A DNA stretch of 64,000 nucleotides, taken from the NCBI GenBank assembly GCA_024760905.1, contig CM045734.1:40195564-40259563 (forward strand), read 5' to 3'. A program made the translations under genes and the position numbers. The notes under the pieces are model-generated. The model did no database searches. It worked only from the letters and a program-made list of their open reading frames with translations, and was not told where the DNA came from. Of the stretch, positions 32,872-45,100 are shown one piece after another. Numbering within the stretch: position 1 is the stretch's first letter; the number at the start of each line of letters is the position of its first letter. This DNA is from Plotosus lineatus. Lineage: Eukaryota; Chordata; Actinopteri; Siluriformes; Plotosidae.

Positions 32872-33151
32872 GTATTTTGGAGACAAAGTCAGAGAGGCTA
32901 AATAGAGATGGTTTGGACATGTACAGAGGAGGGATAGTGAATATATTGGTAGTAGGATGCTGAGGTTGGAACTACCAGGCAGAAGGCCGAGAGGAAGACC
33001 AAAGACGAGATTTATGGATGTGGTGAAGGAAGACATGAAGGTTGTTGGAGTAAGAGAAGAAGATGCAGAGGACAGGGTGAGATGGAGGCAGATGATTTGC
33101 TGTGGGGACCTCTGAAGGGAACAGCTGAAAGGAAAAGAAGAAGAAGAAGAG

Positions 33152-33169
33152 TTAAATATTTTTAACCAA
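33152..33169 (+). repeat. Target-site duplication, LINE copy 2 (3' side)
   Basis: Perfect repeat of 30661-30678, directly after the (GAA)n tail. Confidence 0.95.
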
Positions 33170-34192
33170 ACTAAAATCAATAGTCACACGCACATTTATA
33201 TATCTATAAAAATATATTTAATTATTAATCTATAAAATAAAAGTTAAGATTCACTGAAAGACCACTCTAATGCCTAATAAAGTGAATCACAGTAATCACA
33301 TAAACACAGTAATAAACACATAAACACAGTACTGTAATATTCCCCTGTTAAATAAAATAACTAAAAAACAGGTTATCAGTTAACACAAATGCAAATTACT
33401 GTCAATTTAGATAAATGCTTAGTGGGCCAGCACTCAAACACACTCAAAGGCATACACATACACACACACACACACCGGCATAAGTTATTAAAATAAACAA
33501 CCCCGATGAGGCCTGATGCGTCGCTATGAAGTGGAATCGCCCAAAACTATTGGCCGTTTAACTCCGAAAACAATAAAACAAAAATGAGTATGTGGTACTT
33601 TATTTCAGCTGTCCATTCAATCCACAAGTTTACTAGTCTGTTGTCCTCTGGTGGAGAAAAGCAGATATCCGGGAATAATGTCCTCCTCTGCAGCTCCTGA
33701 TGTAATGACTCTGTTCAGTGATGCACAAGGTGGGAAAAGTGTCAAAAGACGGTGTGGTTTCTCCCGCATTGTTAAAGAGCTTTGAGCACGAACTTAACCC
33801 TGGATGACCTAAACAGTGGCGAAGAGGCCAGTCATTCGGCTAATGAGCACGAACAAAAATAAACACGATGGTTGATGTGTGAGAACAAACCTGCAAACTA
33901 AAACAAACAAGTGACCCACTGAAAGAACGTAACCTTGGATTTAAATATCTCTCGCAGTTCACAGAAAATACGAAGAAGGAATATCTTAATAAAGACTGTC
34001 GAGTTGATAATCAATCACACCAACTACACACTTGTTTGCATAATGTTTACAGACTTTTTTAGCGACTTTAAGTCTAAACACAAACGTAACTCCAGCTGTT
34101 TACTTCTTCTTTCCCCCAGCGCTTCACTGATTCAAGCCACCAATGAGTGGCAAGCAGTGACCTGCATCCCAAATGCCGATCCGTCGTGGTAT
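33170..34192. other. No recognised feature
   Basis: A (CA)n stretch lies near 33460-33476. The part from 33480 is richer in CpG than its surroundings, but I recognise no repeat family and no exon. Confidence 0.45.
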
Positions 34193-34203
34193 AATGAACT
34201 TTG

Positions 34204-34552
34204 GCCAGGAACTGGTGGCCTAGTGGTATTGGGCGCCGGATTGCTGAGCCAAAGGTTGGGGGTTCGAGTCCCACTCTCCACAAGGTTGGCATTGTCCCCC
34301 CAGTGCAGCTAACTGGGTTATCAAAGGCCGGCCATGTCTCTCACTGTCTACGGTGAGAGGTTCATGTAAAAGAACCATTGTTGACTTCCGACAAGAGTAG
34401 ACTGCAAAGCCCTCAGCATGTTTCCACCCTGCGATGGCCTGACGAGCTGTCCAGGGTGTACTCTGCCCTCGCCTGTAGTGGACTGGGATGGGTGCCAGCC
34501 TCCCCATGACCCTAATTAGGATTAAGCGGTTACAGAAAATGAAGTGATGAAC
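34204..34552 (+). mobile_element. SINE X with tail B and target-site duplication
   Basis: Head 'aactggtggcctagtgg', B box 'gggttcgagtccc', body, then tail B ('accctgcgatggcctgacga', 'agtggactgggatgggtgcc', 'attaggattaagcggttaca'). Flanked by 'aatgaactttg' at 34193-34203 and 34553-34563. Tail B copies thus also insert with duplications of this length. Confidence 0.93.
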
Positions 34553-34718
34553 AATGAACTTTGTTAAAATAAAATGCATTTATTACATCTCACATTACTG
34601 AAATTCGTATTTTTCATGGAATCCTTTTGTCATTAGTCTGCTAAATGACTACTTCATGGAATGACAGCATGAACCTCATGACAAATGCTTTACCCTCGAT
34701 AACGTCCCTGTCCAGTGC

Positions 34719-34902
34719 AGTGATGCTTAGTGTTACTGATCCAAACAAAGATCAGCGGTTCAAACTCCACTATCAGCACTGTTGGGCTCTTGAGCAAAAC
34801 CTTTAATCTTTAATTGCTCAGAATTAAAAATATGATTAAATAAATTGATACTTTTAAGTTGCTCTTGGTAAGAGTATCTGCCAATTGCTGTAAATGTTGA
34901 GT
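34719..34902 (+). mobile_element. SINE W copy
   Basis: 'gcttagtgttactgatcc', B box 'cggttcaaactcc', 'ccactatcagcactgttggg', 'ctcttgagcaaaacc', then 'aagttgctcttggtaagagt' and 'ctgtaaatgttgag'. Diverged. Confidence 0.7.
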
Positions 34903-35611
34903 GTTGAGTATCTAATGTGTATTCGTGATTGACCAGAAAACTGTTTTGCTTTTCCTCCGGTAATTTCAGATCCAACTGCCTTCCCACTCTCTTGGTCTTA
35001 TAGCAGTGCACAGATGCACCCTGAAGGACCCAGCATGTCCTGCTGAAGGCTTTAACTCCATGTATAATAAGTGGAAGTCAGTGGTTTCTATGATTGGACA
35101 CTGAGAAGATGTAGGCGTTTGCATCCAGGGAAGAATGATTTACACTGCTGGCAAGCAAGATAATGCCACCCATGTCAGCTCTATGGAAAAGTAACTATCA
35201 TATGAATGGTGATGAGTTTGTTTGATTTATTTCGCCTCATTATTGCTCCTGTCATGTTGATGCTATGACTGATGTAAGTAAACCAGTACATAATAGCTGA
35301 CCTCACGGCTGCACTCTACAGATCTGTCAGTGGGATGTCTCATAAATATCATGTTGAGATTGATGTATTCAAAGAATGTTTGTGTAAACACGGTCCCCTT
35401 CAGAAATAAATCTCAATGCCAAATTGCATATACCATATACAGTACATACTGCAGTTGTACTCTGTTTTATTCTATAATCATAGCCAGTCTCAGATAAAGA
35501 ATACAGGTACAAGTAGATGCTCAATTGGCTATAACAATTTTTCCACCCCAAGTCGATGCACCTAAACAATGAATATGTTATTAATTAAATCATACAATAT
35601 CATGGATTATA
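34903..35611. other. No recognised feature
   Basis: Nothing recognised. Confidence 0.5.
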
Positions 35612-35855
35612 CGCTCGCCAGGCCATTGCAGTGCCAACACTCACGCAACCATTCATACTCAGACTCATACCTGGGGGTCAACCTACTGTGCATGTTTTTG
35701 TATTGTGGGAGGAAGCCGGAGTACCCAGAGGAAACCCACGCAAACGTGGGGAGAACATATAAATTCCACACAGGAACACCTGAACTGGGAATTAAATCCA
35801 GGACCTTATGCCTGTGAGGGAGACATGATAACCACGGCACCACTGTGCCGCCTCA
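35612..35855 (-). mobile_element. SINE V copy with intact head, tail truncated
   Basis: On the minus strand: head 'ggcggcacagtggtgcc', B-box region 'aaggtcctggatttaattcc', V body ('tggaatttatatgttctccc', 'cgtttgcgtgggtttcctct', 'cacaatacaaaaacatgcac'), ending at 'ggcactgcaatggcctggcg'. Confidence 0.85.
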
Positions 35856-36749
35856 TCCTTAAGAGGTTTACACAGGAAGTGTTTCCTCATGCTTCCTTAA
35901 CCCGCTTTCACCATTTGAGCTTTTATATCAGAGACAACAGGGACGAAAACGCTCATCAATGGAATAAGCTGGTTATTCAGTACATTCAGGTTGCCATTTT
36001 ACTGACTTTCAGTTTTTAAAAAGGCTGTTGCTCGTTTTCTATTAGGCTGGCAATCAATTCCCCTAAATTAAATCCAACATCTAATGGAAATAAAATTGCC
36101 AGACTTTTACAAATAAAGAGCTTAAAGCAGTTTGTGATTCATCTTTGTTTAAAATATCTCCTACATTGAGATTATAGAGAGTGTAGTGTTAACTTTGGAC
36201 ATTAGTAGTGCTGAACTGACAGACTCAGTTGTGGGCCAGAAATAATGCATTTTTATAGCCCCCAGTGTAATTTATAAGACAATGAGGTTTTATCAAGCAG
36301 AATGTGAGCGAACATGGAATTGCTGTTGAGATGGCTGATTGAAGAGTGAATGTTCAGGGTGTGGTGATAATGGTAAGGGTGAAGAATGATGTAAGTGCAT
36401 CCTGTTTATATGAGGATCTGCTGATGAGTGTTCAATTAGGAACTTGAACCCCTGGGTTGTACTTCAAGTGTAAATGAGAGCTATGGGATACCCCCACACA
36501 CACACGCACACACACTTCAAAATCAGCCTCCTGCTCTTGAGTAATCTGGCTAAATGTCTGTAACTGTTGAGAGAATAATTCATTCATCTATTAGCATCCT
36601 GATCTGCTTTCTGCATGAGCACAATTTTTCCAGCAATGCAGAACTGATCCTAAACAAAAATGTTTCACAACAAAGCCTAGTTTTTAACTTTTCAACCCGT
36701 ATGTGCACCATCTGTACCACATATTACTATAGACAGGAATTTACTGATA
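35856..36749. other. No recognised feature
   Basis: AT-rich; a short (CA)n near 36495-36513. Nothing else recognised. Confidence 0.5.
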
Positions 36750-37356
36750 CATGGATCTCTCACTTTCTGCGGTTAATTGGGACCGACATCCCCACGCGAG
36801 CATCGAAATCCGCGAGGTAGGATCACTCCCCACCACCGACTGACATATATGTATATATGTATAGTATGATATATCAATAAATGCATACCCAATGCTATAA
36901 ATGCTTATAATAACAATTAAACATTGAAAAAATAACATAAGATGTAAATAAAATATAAATACGTACAGACGCTCTCCAACTTACCAACATTCGTCTTGCA
37001 AACATCCGGATATATCAACAAAGCTGTCCGAGGTCGAAAGTGAAATGGAATAAAATCTACAGAAAGATAGATCATAAATATAAGTATGAAATATGATTAG
37101 ACATTATTAAACATTATCCTGAGGTACACTTAATACTAGGCTAATACAAACGCACACACAGATGCAATAAAAGTAGTTTTGATAGGATATTTTAGGTAGT
37201 TTTTTTTTTTGTTTTGTGTTGGTTTAGGTTTTTTTTTTTTTTTTTTTTGCATAATTGGCCCTGTTTTGTGACATTTTCCTTATTTTTTTAATTAGATGAA
37301 TATTTATTTATTTATTTTTAAAGAAACCGCGATGCACTGAAGGCGAGGGATCCCTG
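36750..37356 (-). mobile_element. MITE family T, reversed copy
   Basis: Left end 'catggatctctcactttc' after TA (36748-36749); right end 'ggcgagggatccctg' before TA (37357-37358). Relative to 18372-18707 it is reversed: 'aaaccgcgatgcactgaag' lies at the right. A piece at about 36963-37060 starts 'acagacgctctccaacttac', which matches the ends of the Tigger-like element at 48791-49612 and looks like a nested insert. Long T-runs at 37201-37249. Confidence 0.8.
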
Positions 37357-37733
37357 TAGATGATTTTAAAAAATGTTCTGTGAAACAGCCGATTATTATG
37401 CTAGGTTATAGTAAAGCTGTGGTAAATAATAATCACTCTTTACCCACATGTTATACAGAAAAGCATCACAGAGCTCGCAATGCTCCTCACCTGATCCTCA
37501 ACAGTCTGGAGCCACCACATCACCCAAAGAAATGGATGATAATGATGAATATACAAATAGTACAAACTGTCACACTTCAGTGACAAATTAAAAGTGATTA
37601 TCTAGAACAAAACTCGGGCAGAGGTCAAACACAGTAAGCATTGCATTGCAATATGATGACAAATTAAAAACATGAAAGTGGTTTAAAAAGTAGCTGAGGT
37701 AGAACTGAGGATAAATATTAGATATAACACGTA
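37357..37733. other. No recognised feature
   Basis: Nothing recognised. Confidence 0.5.
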
Positions 37734-37901
37734 CAATCATTCACACTCACTCTTACACCTAGAGCAATTTGTAACAGCAGGTTAGCTTATTGTGCAAGTT
37801 CTTGACTATGGATGGAAACCAAAGTACCTGGAGGAAACCCCCGCAAGCGCCCAAATAACATGCAAATGCCAGAAATATGTGAGCCTGGAAATCACCCTGG
37901 G

Positions 37902-37903
<2 letters not shown>
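37734..37903 (-). repeat. SINE V body fragment
   Basis: Reverse V body: 'cattcacactcactcttaca', 'caagttcttgactatgg', 'acctggaggaaacccccgca', 'acatgcaaatgccagaaa'. It runs into a long (CT)n where the head would be. Confidence 0.7.

Positions 37904-37904
<1 letters not shown>

Positions 37905-37976
<72 letters not shown>
37905..37976. repeat. (CT)n microsatellite
   Basis: About 36 CT units. Confidence 0.97.
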
Positions 37977-37980
<4 letters not shown>

Positions 37981-37984
37981 TAAT

Positions 37985-38075
37985 ATGGTGGATAATGCAA
38001 TGGTTACTGAGCTGAAGGGCAATCCCCACTATCACCACTGTTGGATCGTGCCAAATGCTATACTGTAAATGTAAA
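37985..38075 (+). repeat. SINE W fragment, deleted
   Basis: 'gcaatggttactgagctgaa', 'ccccactatcaccactgttg', then directly 'gccaaatgctatactgtaaa'. The centre is missing. Confidence 0.6.
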
Positions 38076-38088
38076 TACATTACTCGTA

Positions 38089-38126
<38 letters not shown>
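38089..38126. repeat. (AAT)n microsatellite
   Basis: About 12 AAT units. Confidence 0.97.
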
Positions 38127-38415
38127 CTGATGTGGCCTAGCCCATCTGATTAATAAAGGAATTTTTCAGTTGAAAGAAGTTTCTTCAGTGGTGTACAGAT
38201 TTTGTAATTAAGGTGAAAAATTATCACAAAATCCCATATTCAAAACATTTGCTGACAATGCAAAAGTTGCCCTGAGTGCTTTGTTGGTGATATATGAGTC
38301 GCTTTTCTCAGTGCCAGATGATGAGAGGTTTAGTTAAAAATGTTGAATGATTTCTGAAATATATGCCGTGACTGTTGCTAATAGACTATCATTTATTAAC
38401 TTTGAACTTTTGTGT

Positions 38416-38705
38416 GGGGTCAGTGGCTTAGTGTTGAGGGTGCTGGGCTCATGATCAGGAGGTTTTGTGTTCAAACCCTCTATGCTTAGACCCTTGGGCA
38501 AGGTCTTAACCACAACTGTGCCTCTGTTCACCCAGTAGTATAAATGGGTACCAGTTAAAATAAAAAATACTGGGAAGGGAACCTGTGATGGACTAGCATC
38601 CCATCCAGAAGTTGAACTCCTGGTCGCTTCACGCTACAGAAACCTGGACTAAGCACCGGCCTGATGAGCCGCTAGTCCTGGGCGTAAAAAGCCCAACAGA
38701 CTTAC
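38416..38705 (+). mobile_element. SINE Z copy
   Basis: tRNA-derived head ('cagtggcttagtgttgaggg', B-box-like 'tgtgttcaaacc'), then 'ttgggcaaggtcttaaccac', 'gcctctgttcacccag', 'ggtaccagttaaaat', 'ctgtgatggactagcatccc'. It ends near 'gccgctagtcctgggcg'. The same family is reversed at 55041-55338, where the match covers the full unit. Confidence 0.85.
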
Positions 38706-38747
38706 CTTGAGCTTTTGTTAAAGGCAAGTTTATTAAAGGCAGTATTC

Positions 38748-39076
38748 ATCCATTCATTTTCTGAACCGTTGAATCCTAATTAGGGTCACGGGGAGACTAG
38801 CACCCATCTCCGCCAACTCTGGTCAAGGGTGGAGTACACCCTGGACAGCTTGCCATCGCAAGGCAGAAACACGATTATGACAATGTAGCCTAGTTTTTAC
38901 TTAAGTCAGCAATGGTTCTTTTACATGCACCGTTCATCCCACCGCAAACAGTGAGAGACATGGCCGGACTTTGATAACCTAGTTAGCTGCACTGGGGGTC
39001 GGACAACTGTTGACAGTGGGGCTTGAACCGCCGACCTTGGGATCACTAATCTGGCACCCTACCACCAGCCCATCGT
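38748..39076 (-). mobile_element. SINE X copy with tail B
   Basis: On the minus strand: 'gatgggctggtggtaggg' head, degenerate B box 'cggttcaagcccc', body ('gttatcaaagtccggccatg', 'aagaaccattgctgac'), tail B ('gagttggcggagatggg', 'ctaattaggattcaacgg', 'gaaaatgaatgg'). Confidence 0.85.
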
Positions 39077-39308
39077 TATAAAGACAATAAATTTGGATTG
39101 AATAATCATCCGTTTTTTCTGTTATTACTTGATCATTACCAGTATGTGTTGAAGGCAGACTTAATGCTGTTGAATACTCTCCTTATTCAATTTCAATTCA
39201 TCAAGCCTGAGACAGGTAATTGCATTAGTATACAAACCGGAACAATAAAAAGCACACTTAATCAAGATTTTTACAGTTTATGTTTATATAAATAAAATCA
39301 GATATAAG

Positions 39309-39677
39309 GGCAGTGGTTGTCTAGTGGATAGGGCGCAGGATCGCTGATCCTATGGTTGGGGGTTCGAGTCCCCACAAGGTTGTCACTGTCCCCCCAGTGC
39401 AGCTAACTGGGTTATCAAAGGCGGGCCATGTCTCTCACTGTCTATGGTGTGAGGTTCATGTAAAAGAACCATCGCTGACTTTCGTAAAGAGTAGCTGCAA
39501 AGCCGTCAGCGTGTTTCTGTCCCTTGCTAAAGGGTTGTGACAGGAAGGGCATCCGACTTAAAAAAAAAAAAAAACATGACAAATCAAATGTTTGAATCAG
39601 ATGATTCACTGTGGCGACTCTTGAGAATGGAATAAAGCCGAAAAGAGAAGAAGAAGAAGAAGAAGAAGAAGAAGAAA
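39309..39677 (+). mobile_element. SINE X, full length with tail A
   Basis: Head 'gggcagtggttgtctagtgg', B box 'gggttcgagtcccc', body, full tail A ('gacaggaagggcatccgact', an A-run, 'caaatcaaatgtttgaatca', 'gatgattcactgtggcgact', 'taaagccgaaaagag') and a (GAA)8 tail. The long (GAA)n suggests a young copy. No clear duplication seen. Confidence 0.93.
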
Positions 39678-39937
39678 TAAAATATATGTTAACTATTACA
39701 AAGACAGATGATCATGCTTCACTAACAGACCATGAACACTGTGTCGGTAAAGGTATTGTTGTAGTTGTTGAATATATCTTACATGAAAACATAATGGAAA
39801 ACAAACTAAAATTGGATATTTACAGGGTTTTTTTTTTTTTTTTTTTTTTACATATTTTAACCATGACAGAGGCATGAAGAATTGTATGGTTTTAATTTCT
39901 CCATGATTAAAATGTAATAATAATAATAATAATAATA

Positions 39938-39979
<42 letters not shown>

Positions 39980-40522
39980 ATTCCACCTGCTCATAGTGAC
40001 CCTGAGAAAGCCGAGAAGGTCCATTGTTCTGTTTGATTTTATCATTATCTTCTTAGGATAATATATTTCAATCTCGAGGTAGCTGACCAGTCAGATTGCT
40101 TCTTTCCAGGAGTATAGCCTAGTATGCTTTAGGAGGAATACATAAATAACAGCACTCTTCTTGAATACCTGCAAGATACATTTAGGCAGAATAATAAAGG
40201 AGAAGGTTAGAAATAGCAGCTATTAGTCTGTCTAGTGTGGTTCTGAATATTGATAAGAGGCAGAGTTTCAAGAAAAAGGCATTTGTTTTGCTTAGCTATA
40301 TAAGCCCAAGGAAGCAAACAAGTGTATAAATTCTCATGGCCACACAACACAAATGAATGGATTACTGTTGGGCATGTAAATATTAGCTAACACAGGCTGG
40401 CATACAGACTGACCTCCTAATTTATTTCCTCCTCCCATCTTAGACACTCCAAAAAAGACTCTTACAAAAGGAAATCTCTGAAGAGATGTACCAGTTACAA
40501 GAAATAAAAAAGTGGATCAGTG
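39678..40522. other. Unrecognised apart from simple repeats
   Basis: T-run at 39827-39849 and the AAT/ATT tract at 39915-39977. Nothing else recognised. Confidence 0.5.
39915..39977. repeat. Back-to-back (AAT)n and (ATT)n tracts
   Basis: About eight AAT units switch to about thirteen ATT units near 39938, an inverted arrangement able to form a perfect hairpin. Confidence 0.95.
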
Positions 40523-40600
40523 AAGTGGCATTTATATTTACATGTAAAAAATTTGGCAGACATACTTATCCAGAGCGACTTACAATTATCATTTTTTTAT
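40523..40600 (-). repeat. SINE W tail fragment
   Basis: Reverse W tail: 'atttatatttacatgtaaa', 'ttggcagacatacttatcca', 'gagcgacttacaattatc'. Confidence 0.6.
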
Positions 40601-40933
40601 ACAAGCACTTTTCCTGTGCTGTTTAACATGTGGGAAAATAGACTGCTAACTGTTTGCCCTAGGGGAAGAGGACAGTGATGACACTAAATGTATTAACACT
40701 GTGATGATCTACAGCGCCTAATCATATGACATCTGGCTCTGAATTGTTCTGAATAATATGAGATAAGATGATAAAAGGACATATTATGTACTGCATAATG
40801 CAGTGCCCATAGCTTTTTGCATAACTGTTGTATAATATTGTTTTCGACTGATAGGCTGGTTGTTGTTTGGCAAACATCCCTAATGTGTCCCTATAGATGA
40901 TTTGAATAAATGGGTAAAAGTGGAAAGAAAACA
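40601..40933. other. No recognised feature
   Basis: Nothing recognised. Confidence 0.5.
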
Positions 40934-41012
40934 GGATGGCGCCTATCTCATCTGCCACTGGGAAAACATGCACCCTGAAGAGCTTGCCAGATCATCACTG
41001 GGTAACTTTCTC

Positions 41013-41076
<64 letters not shown>

Positions 41077-41145
41077 ATTATATTACCAGGTCACAGGCTT
41101 GGGCCTCAAACCCAGAACCTTTTTGTTGTGAGGTAGACATTATGA
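40934..41145 (-). mobile_element. SINE V copy with centre replaced by (ATT)n
   Basis: The left part is reverse tail B ('ggatggcgcctatctcatct', 'gcaccctgaagagcttgcca'). After (ATT)n at 41016-41074 the right part is the reversed V head ('tcaaacccagaacctttttg', 'ttgtgaggtagaca'). The V body between is gone. Confidence 0.65.
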
Positions 41146-41875
41146 AAAGAAAATACAGTATTTCATATTATATCTGTTACACAGGTGTCAGGGACACACC
41201 AACATTGCAAAACAGAGAAAATTGGTGTTGTCTCTGCATTTGTATTTGCTCTTGTAGTTGTTATATTGTGGTTTCCACTCTGTTCCTTCATTTAATGGCA
41301 ATGTTTTGCTGTTGTATCACTAGGGAGAGGTAAATAGAGAGTGGAGACAAGGTGAGAAAGAGAAAGCGAGAAACCCAAATCATCTCTATTCATATCTATA
41401 CTGTCTGTCTTCTGGGTTATGTATTTGTATCTAGTTACATCACTAGCAGCTATGTATTGTATATTAAGCATCTTGTTCAATAATACAACACTGGATCCTC
41501 TCAGTCTCGTCTGCTCAAATACTGCTCAAAATTCACATCCTGGTCCATTCAAAATGAATATTTGAAAGGCAAGATGCGTATTAGCTATTTATAAACTAAT
41601 GTAAAATCTCCATGACCAAGGGGATCCGCAGCAAAGGACTTCAACACATAACACTTCAACACTTCAACACATGCCATGTTTTCCATACATCTGCTTACAA
41701 TCTATCAACAGTCTTTGGCATTACCATAGCTTTGTCTTCCAAGAATAGCTAAAACTAAATAAGTAGATTAATTACTGTATTTCAGTGAGAAAGCAATCTG
41801 AGGGAAGCTCCCATGACCACAATCTAAACTTTAATTTCCCGTAGTTTTTTTACTTGGCAAACATAAGGCATAAGG
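41146..41875. other. No recognised feature
   Basis: A small tandem of 'cttcaacac' units at about 41639-41668. Nothing else recognised. Confidence 0.5.
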
Positions 41876-42166
<291 letters not shown>

Positions 42167-43341
42167 GTTATTGAATCCTTGTGTAATTTTGGAAGGACTT
42201 AATAATATTATCATTAATTATATTATTATTTAACATGGTATAGTAGTGATGCTACTGAGCAATAACTTTGAATAGTGTTTTCACTCATAATAAAATCAGT
42301 CTGATCTATACTATGATTATAAAACCAAGGCTATCTCATTGTTATCTCACAGTTACATTTGGCCATTTCTCTTATAGTTCAATGTAATCACCAAGTGAGT
42401 ACTCTGACCCAGAGCAGGTAACCTGGCACATGTGTGATTCCACACAAACCCCCAGTGAGACATCAGACTAAGATATTTCCCAGGATTGGCTATGTGTGGC
42501 CAAATGCCAAGATGAACTCTCCTTGGAGTCTTGGAATGTGGAAAATTTTGACCTTTACTCCCTTCAGTAGGCCCGGAGCCAACGAATGAGGACTATATGA
42601 CATGCATGATATGAGTATGTCATCAGCAGCTTGTCTGGAAGTCTTTTCCCATACTTTGCTTTTATATGTAAATGCATTTACTTTGCAATATAGATGACAT
42701 CATACACGTTTTAATGCACTGTGGGAGTGCTGGAGTGGGAAATTGCTTCTGCCGGGTAGTCAGTTGATTGACAGGTGAAGGCATACTAAGTGGTTAGAGC
42801 AGTGCTATACATTAGATTATGTGTCATTAATATCTAGGTATCTCTCCTGATGTTTAATGGAAAACTACTAGCAGAAGATGTCTCTTTCAATCACTGAGCT
42901 ATCAAGACTTATAATCCATACCAGAATAAGTCAGAGTAAGAGTTAAGTTGGAAATAAAACGGTGGTGAATGCTGTAATAGTTAATAATCATTGGTGGGCT
43001 GCGGTCATGTTACCACCCTGAGAGGTTTAATTTTGCATATAAAGTATGCTGTGTCTCTTTTATCTCTTCACAGAAATTTTCCAATGATTAATTTTAATTC
43101 TGTGCCAACCATTTAACATTTTAATGTTGTGGATTGTCCGCATGACAAAGCCTACTTCGATTAAATTAGTTTGGGGAGGTAGGTAATGTTATTGTTAACT
43201 CTATGGGAATTACCTAATGTAATTAGAATATCTGGGATTTTAGTTATGTACTTTATGGTCAGTGATTTTTACAGACTGTCCATGGACGTGTCTGAAAATA
43301 TAACACCAAGGACTAGTAGAAACAATCCCAGATAATACACA

Positions 43342-43343
<2 letters not shown>
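42167..43343. other. No recognised feature
   Basis: Single-copy-looking sequence; nothing recognised. Confidence 0.5.

Positions 43344-43420
<77 letters not shown>
43344..43420. repeat. (AT)n microsatellite
   Basis: About 38 AT units. Confidence 0.97.
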
Positions 43421-43423
<3 letters not shown>

Positions 43424-43425
43424 AC

Positions 43426-43510
43426 ACTGCAATGGCCTTGCGAGCCGTCCAGGGCATACTCTGCCCTTGCCCAGAGTCTGCTGAGAAGGGTGCCAGTCTC
43501 GCTATGTTAT
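43426..43510 (+). repeat. Tail B fragment
   Basis: 'ctgcaatggccttgcgagc', 'cgtccagggcatactctgcc', 'gcccagagtctgctgagaag'. No head; it abuts an (AT)n tract. Confidence 0.7.
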
Positions 43511-43978
43511 GTGGGTAAAGATTCTATTCCATACTGTCGGAAATGAGGGTTTTTTTTTTTTTCCCTCAACATAAATAGGAAATGTTCTCTGCCGTCGCCT
43601 ACTGAAACCAGGTTTGAGGAGAATTTAAAATGATGACCTGATGATGAAATGATGAAGGAAACAGTGTCTGAAATGATGTGTTAAAGAAGCCTGGAGTAAG
43701 TAGGCAAGCTACCTTTTTGCTTGTTTGCTTGTTTGCTGCCTTTCAGACGCATCAAGTGTTATTGTTTTTCACCAAAGTACAAAAAAAGAAAAAATTAATT
43801 AGTGTATAAAGAGTATCCAATTCATTATGCTTCAATAAAACCTTGAAGGATAGTGGTGAATTTTGGGAAAGATGATGTGTAAACAATTGACTGACTGTGA
43901 TTTGAGAAGATTTAGGTCATAAACAAATTGTAAATACAAAAAAGGCTATATTTAATATTGAAAGAAAGGTCATTATTA
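43511..43978. other. No recognised feature
   Basis: AT-rich with a T-run at 43551-43561. Nothing else recognised. Confidence 0.5.
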
Positions 43979-44019
43979 GGCGACCTTGAGTGCTGAGAAA
44001 GGCACCATATAAATAAAAT

Positions 44020-44052
<33 letters not shown>
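43979..44052 (+). repeat. 3' tail of an (ATT)n-ended retroposon
   Basis: 'ggcgaccttgagtgctgaga', 'ggcaccatataaataaaatg', then (ATT)n. I know this ending from fish LINE/SINE 3' tails. No body is attached. Confidence 0.55.
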
Positions 44053-44055
<3 letters not shown>

Positions 44056-44325
44056 GGGATTTAGCTCAGTTGGTAGAGCGTCCACTTTATCTTCCGGAAG
44101 GTCGGAGTTCAAATCCGGCCGCGTCATACCATGAGACGTTAAAATTTGGGAGTTGTTGCTTCCTGCTTGGCGCTCAGCATCGAAAGGATAGAACAATGCA
44201 ACAACTGGTGCTGTACAGTGGCGACAGATACCCGGCGCGCAAGGAGCGCTGGGGGTCTCGTGCACATCGAGCATACGTGTGTATGAAATTGTGCTATATA
44301 AGCATCCATAATAAAAAATAATAAT
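44053..44325 (+). mobile_element. SINE Y copy (tRNA-derived)
   Basis: Begins like a tRNA gene: 'gggatttagctcagttggta' (strong A box) and 'ggagttcaaatccgg' (B box). It continues into 'gagttgttgcttcctgc', 'ttggcgctcagcat', 'acccggcgcgcaaggagcgc', 'ctcgtgcacatcgagcatac', 'gtgctatataagcatcc' and an AT/ATT tail. The longer unit, tail and loss of tRNA pairing show it is a SINE, not a working tRNA gene. Only one copy is in the window. Confidence 0.8.
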
Positions 44326-44763
44326 TATTATTCACACAATGTAATAATATTTAATGTAATTGGGATTAAAGTTGTGTCCTTACTAGAGTGAGCCGAATGA
44401 AAAATGCTTGTTTCTGATGGAACGTAAATGGATTCTGAACCACTAGTCCAAATTTACTCTATTCCAGAGAGATGGGTGTGTCAGTGTAAAAGGAGAAGTA
44501 CAAACTTGCTTCAATTGGTCGATTCAAGGCTCAGCAACATTATGCAATAACGAGAAGTCAGCTAACTCTGAATGACCAGAGATTATTATTATTTTTATTA
44601 TTGATGGCATGGATACACGGGATCAGATTCAAAGAGTGGTTTGGGGAACATGAGCAATTATTTGCACACATGAACAAACCCCACAGCATGCTGACATAAA
44701 AAATGTTTGGGATGTTAGTGCATGATGTTTTTAAACAGTGTATATTATAAAACAGTTTCATTC
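44326..44763. other. No recognised feature
   Basis: Nothing recognised. Confidence 0.5.
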
Positions 44764-44771
44764 ATCTAGTA

Positions 44772-45092
<321 letters not shown>

Positions 45093-45100
45093 ATCTAGTC

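Larger units (their letters stand above)
30679..33151 (+). mobile_element. RTE-type LINE with both ends and 18-bp duplication
   Basis: 2473 bp between perfect 18-bp duplications, so the 5' end at 30679 ('tgcagccttgtggtgg') is where this copy began. Order: a G-rich tract (30688-30751), a 5' leader (30752-31018), endonuclease, linker and reverse transcriptase remnants, and the 3' end 'acagctgaaaggaaaag' with (GAA)n. It lacks a piece after the endonuclease motif block near 31662 and about 478 bp of the polymerase near 32829. A full parent would therefore be about 3 kb, the usual size for RTE elements. Leader positions 30803-30866 match SINE tail A. Confidence 0.95.

Noticed and set aside
44053..44130. 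Functional tRNA gene
   Set aside because: A and B boxes are present, but the unit continues into a conserved 200-bp body with an AT-rich tail and the arms do not pair as a tRNA; it is a tRNA-derived SINE.
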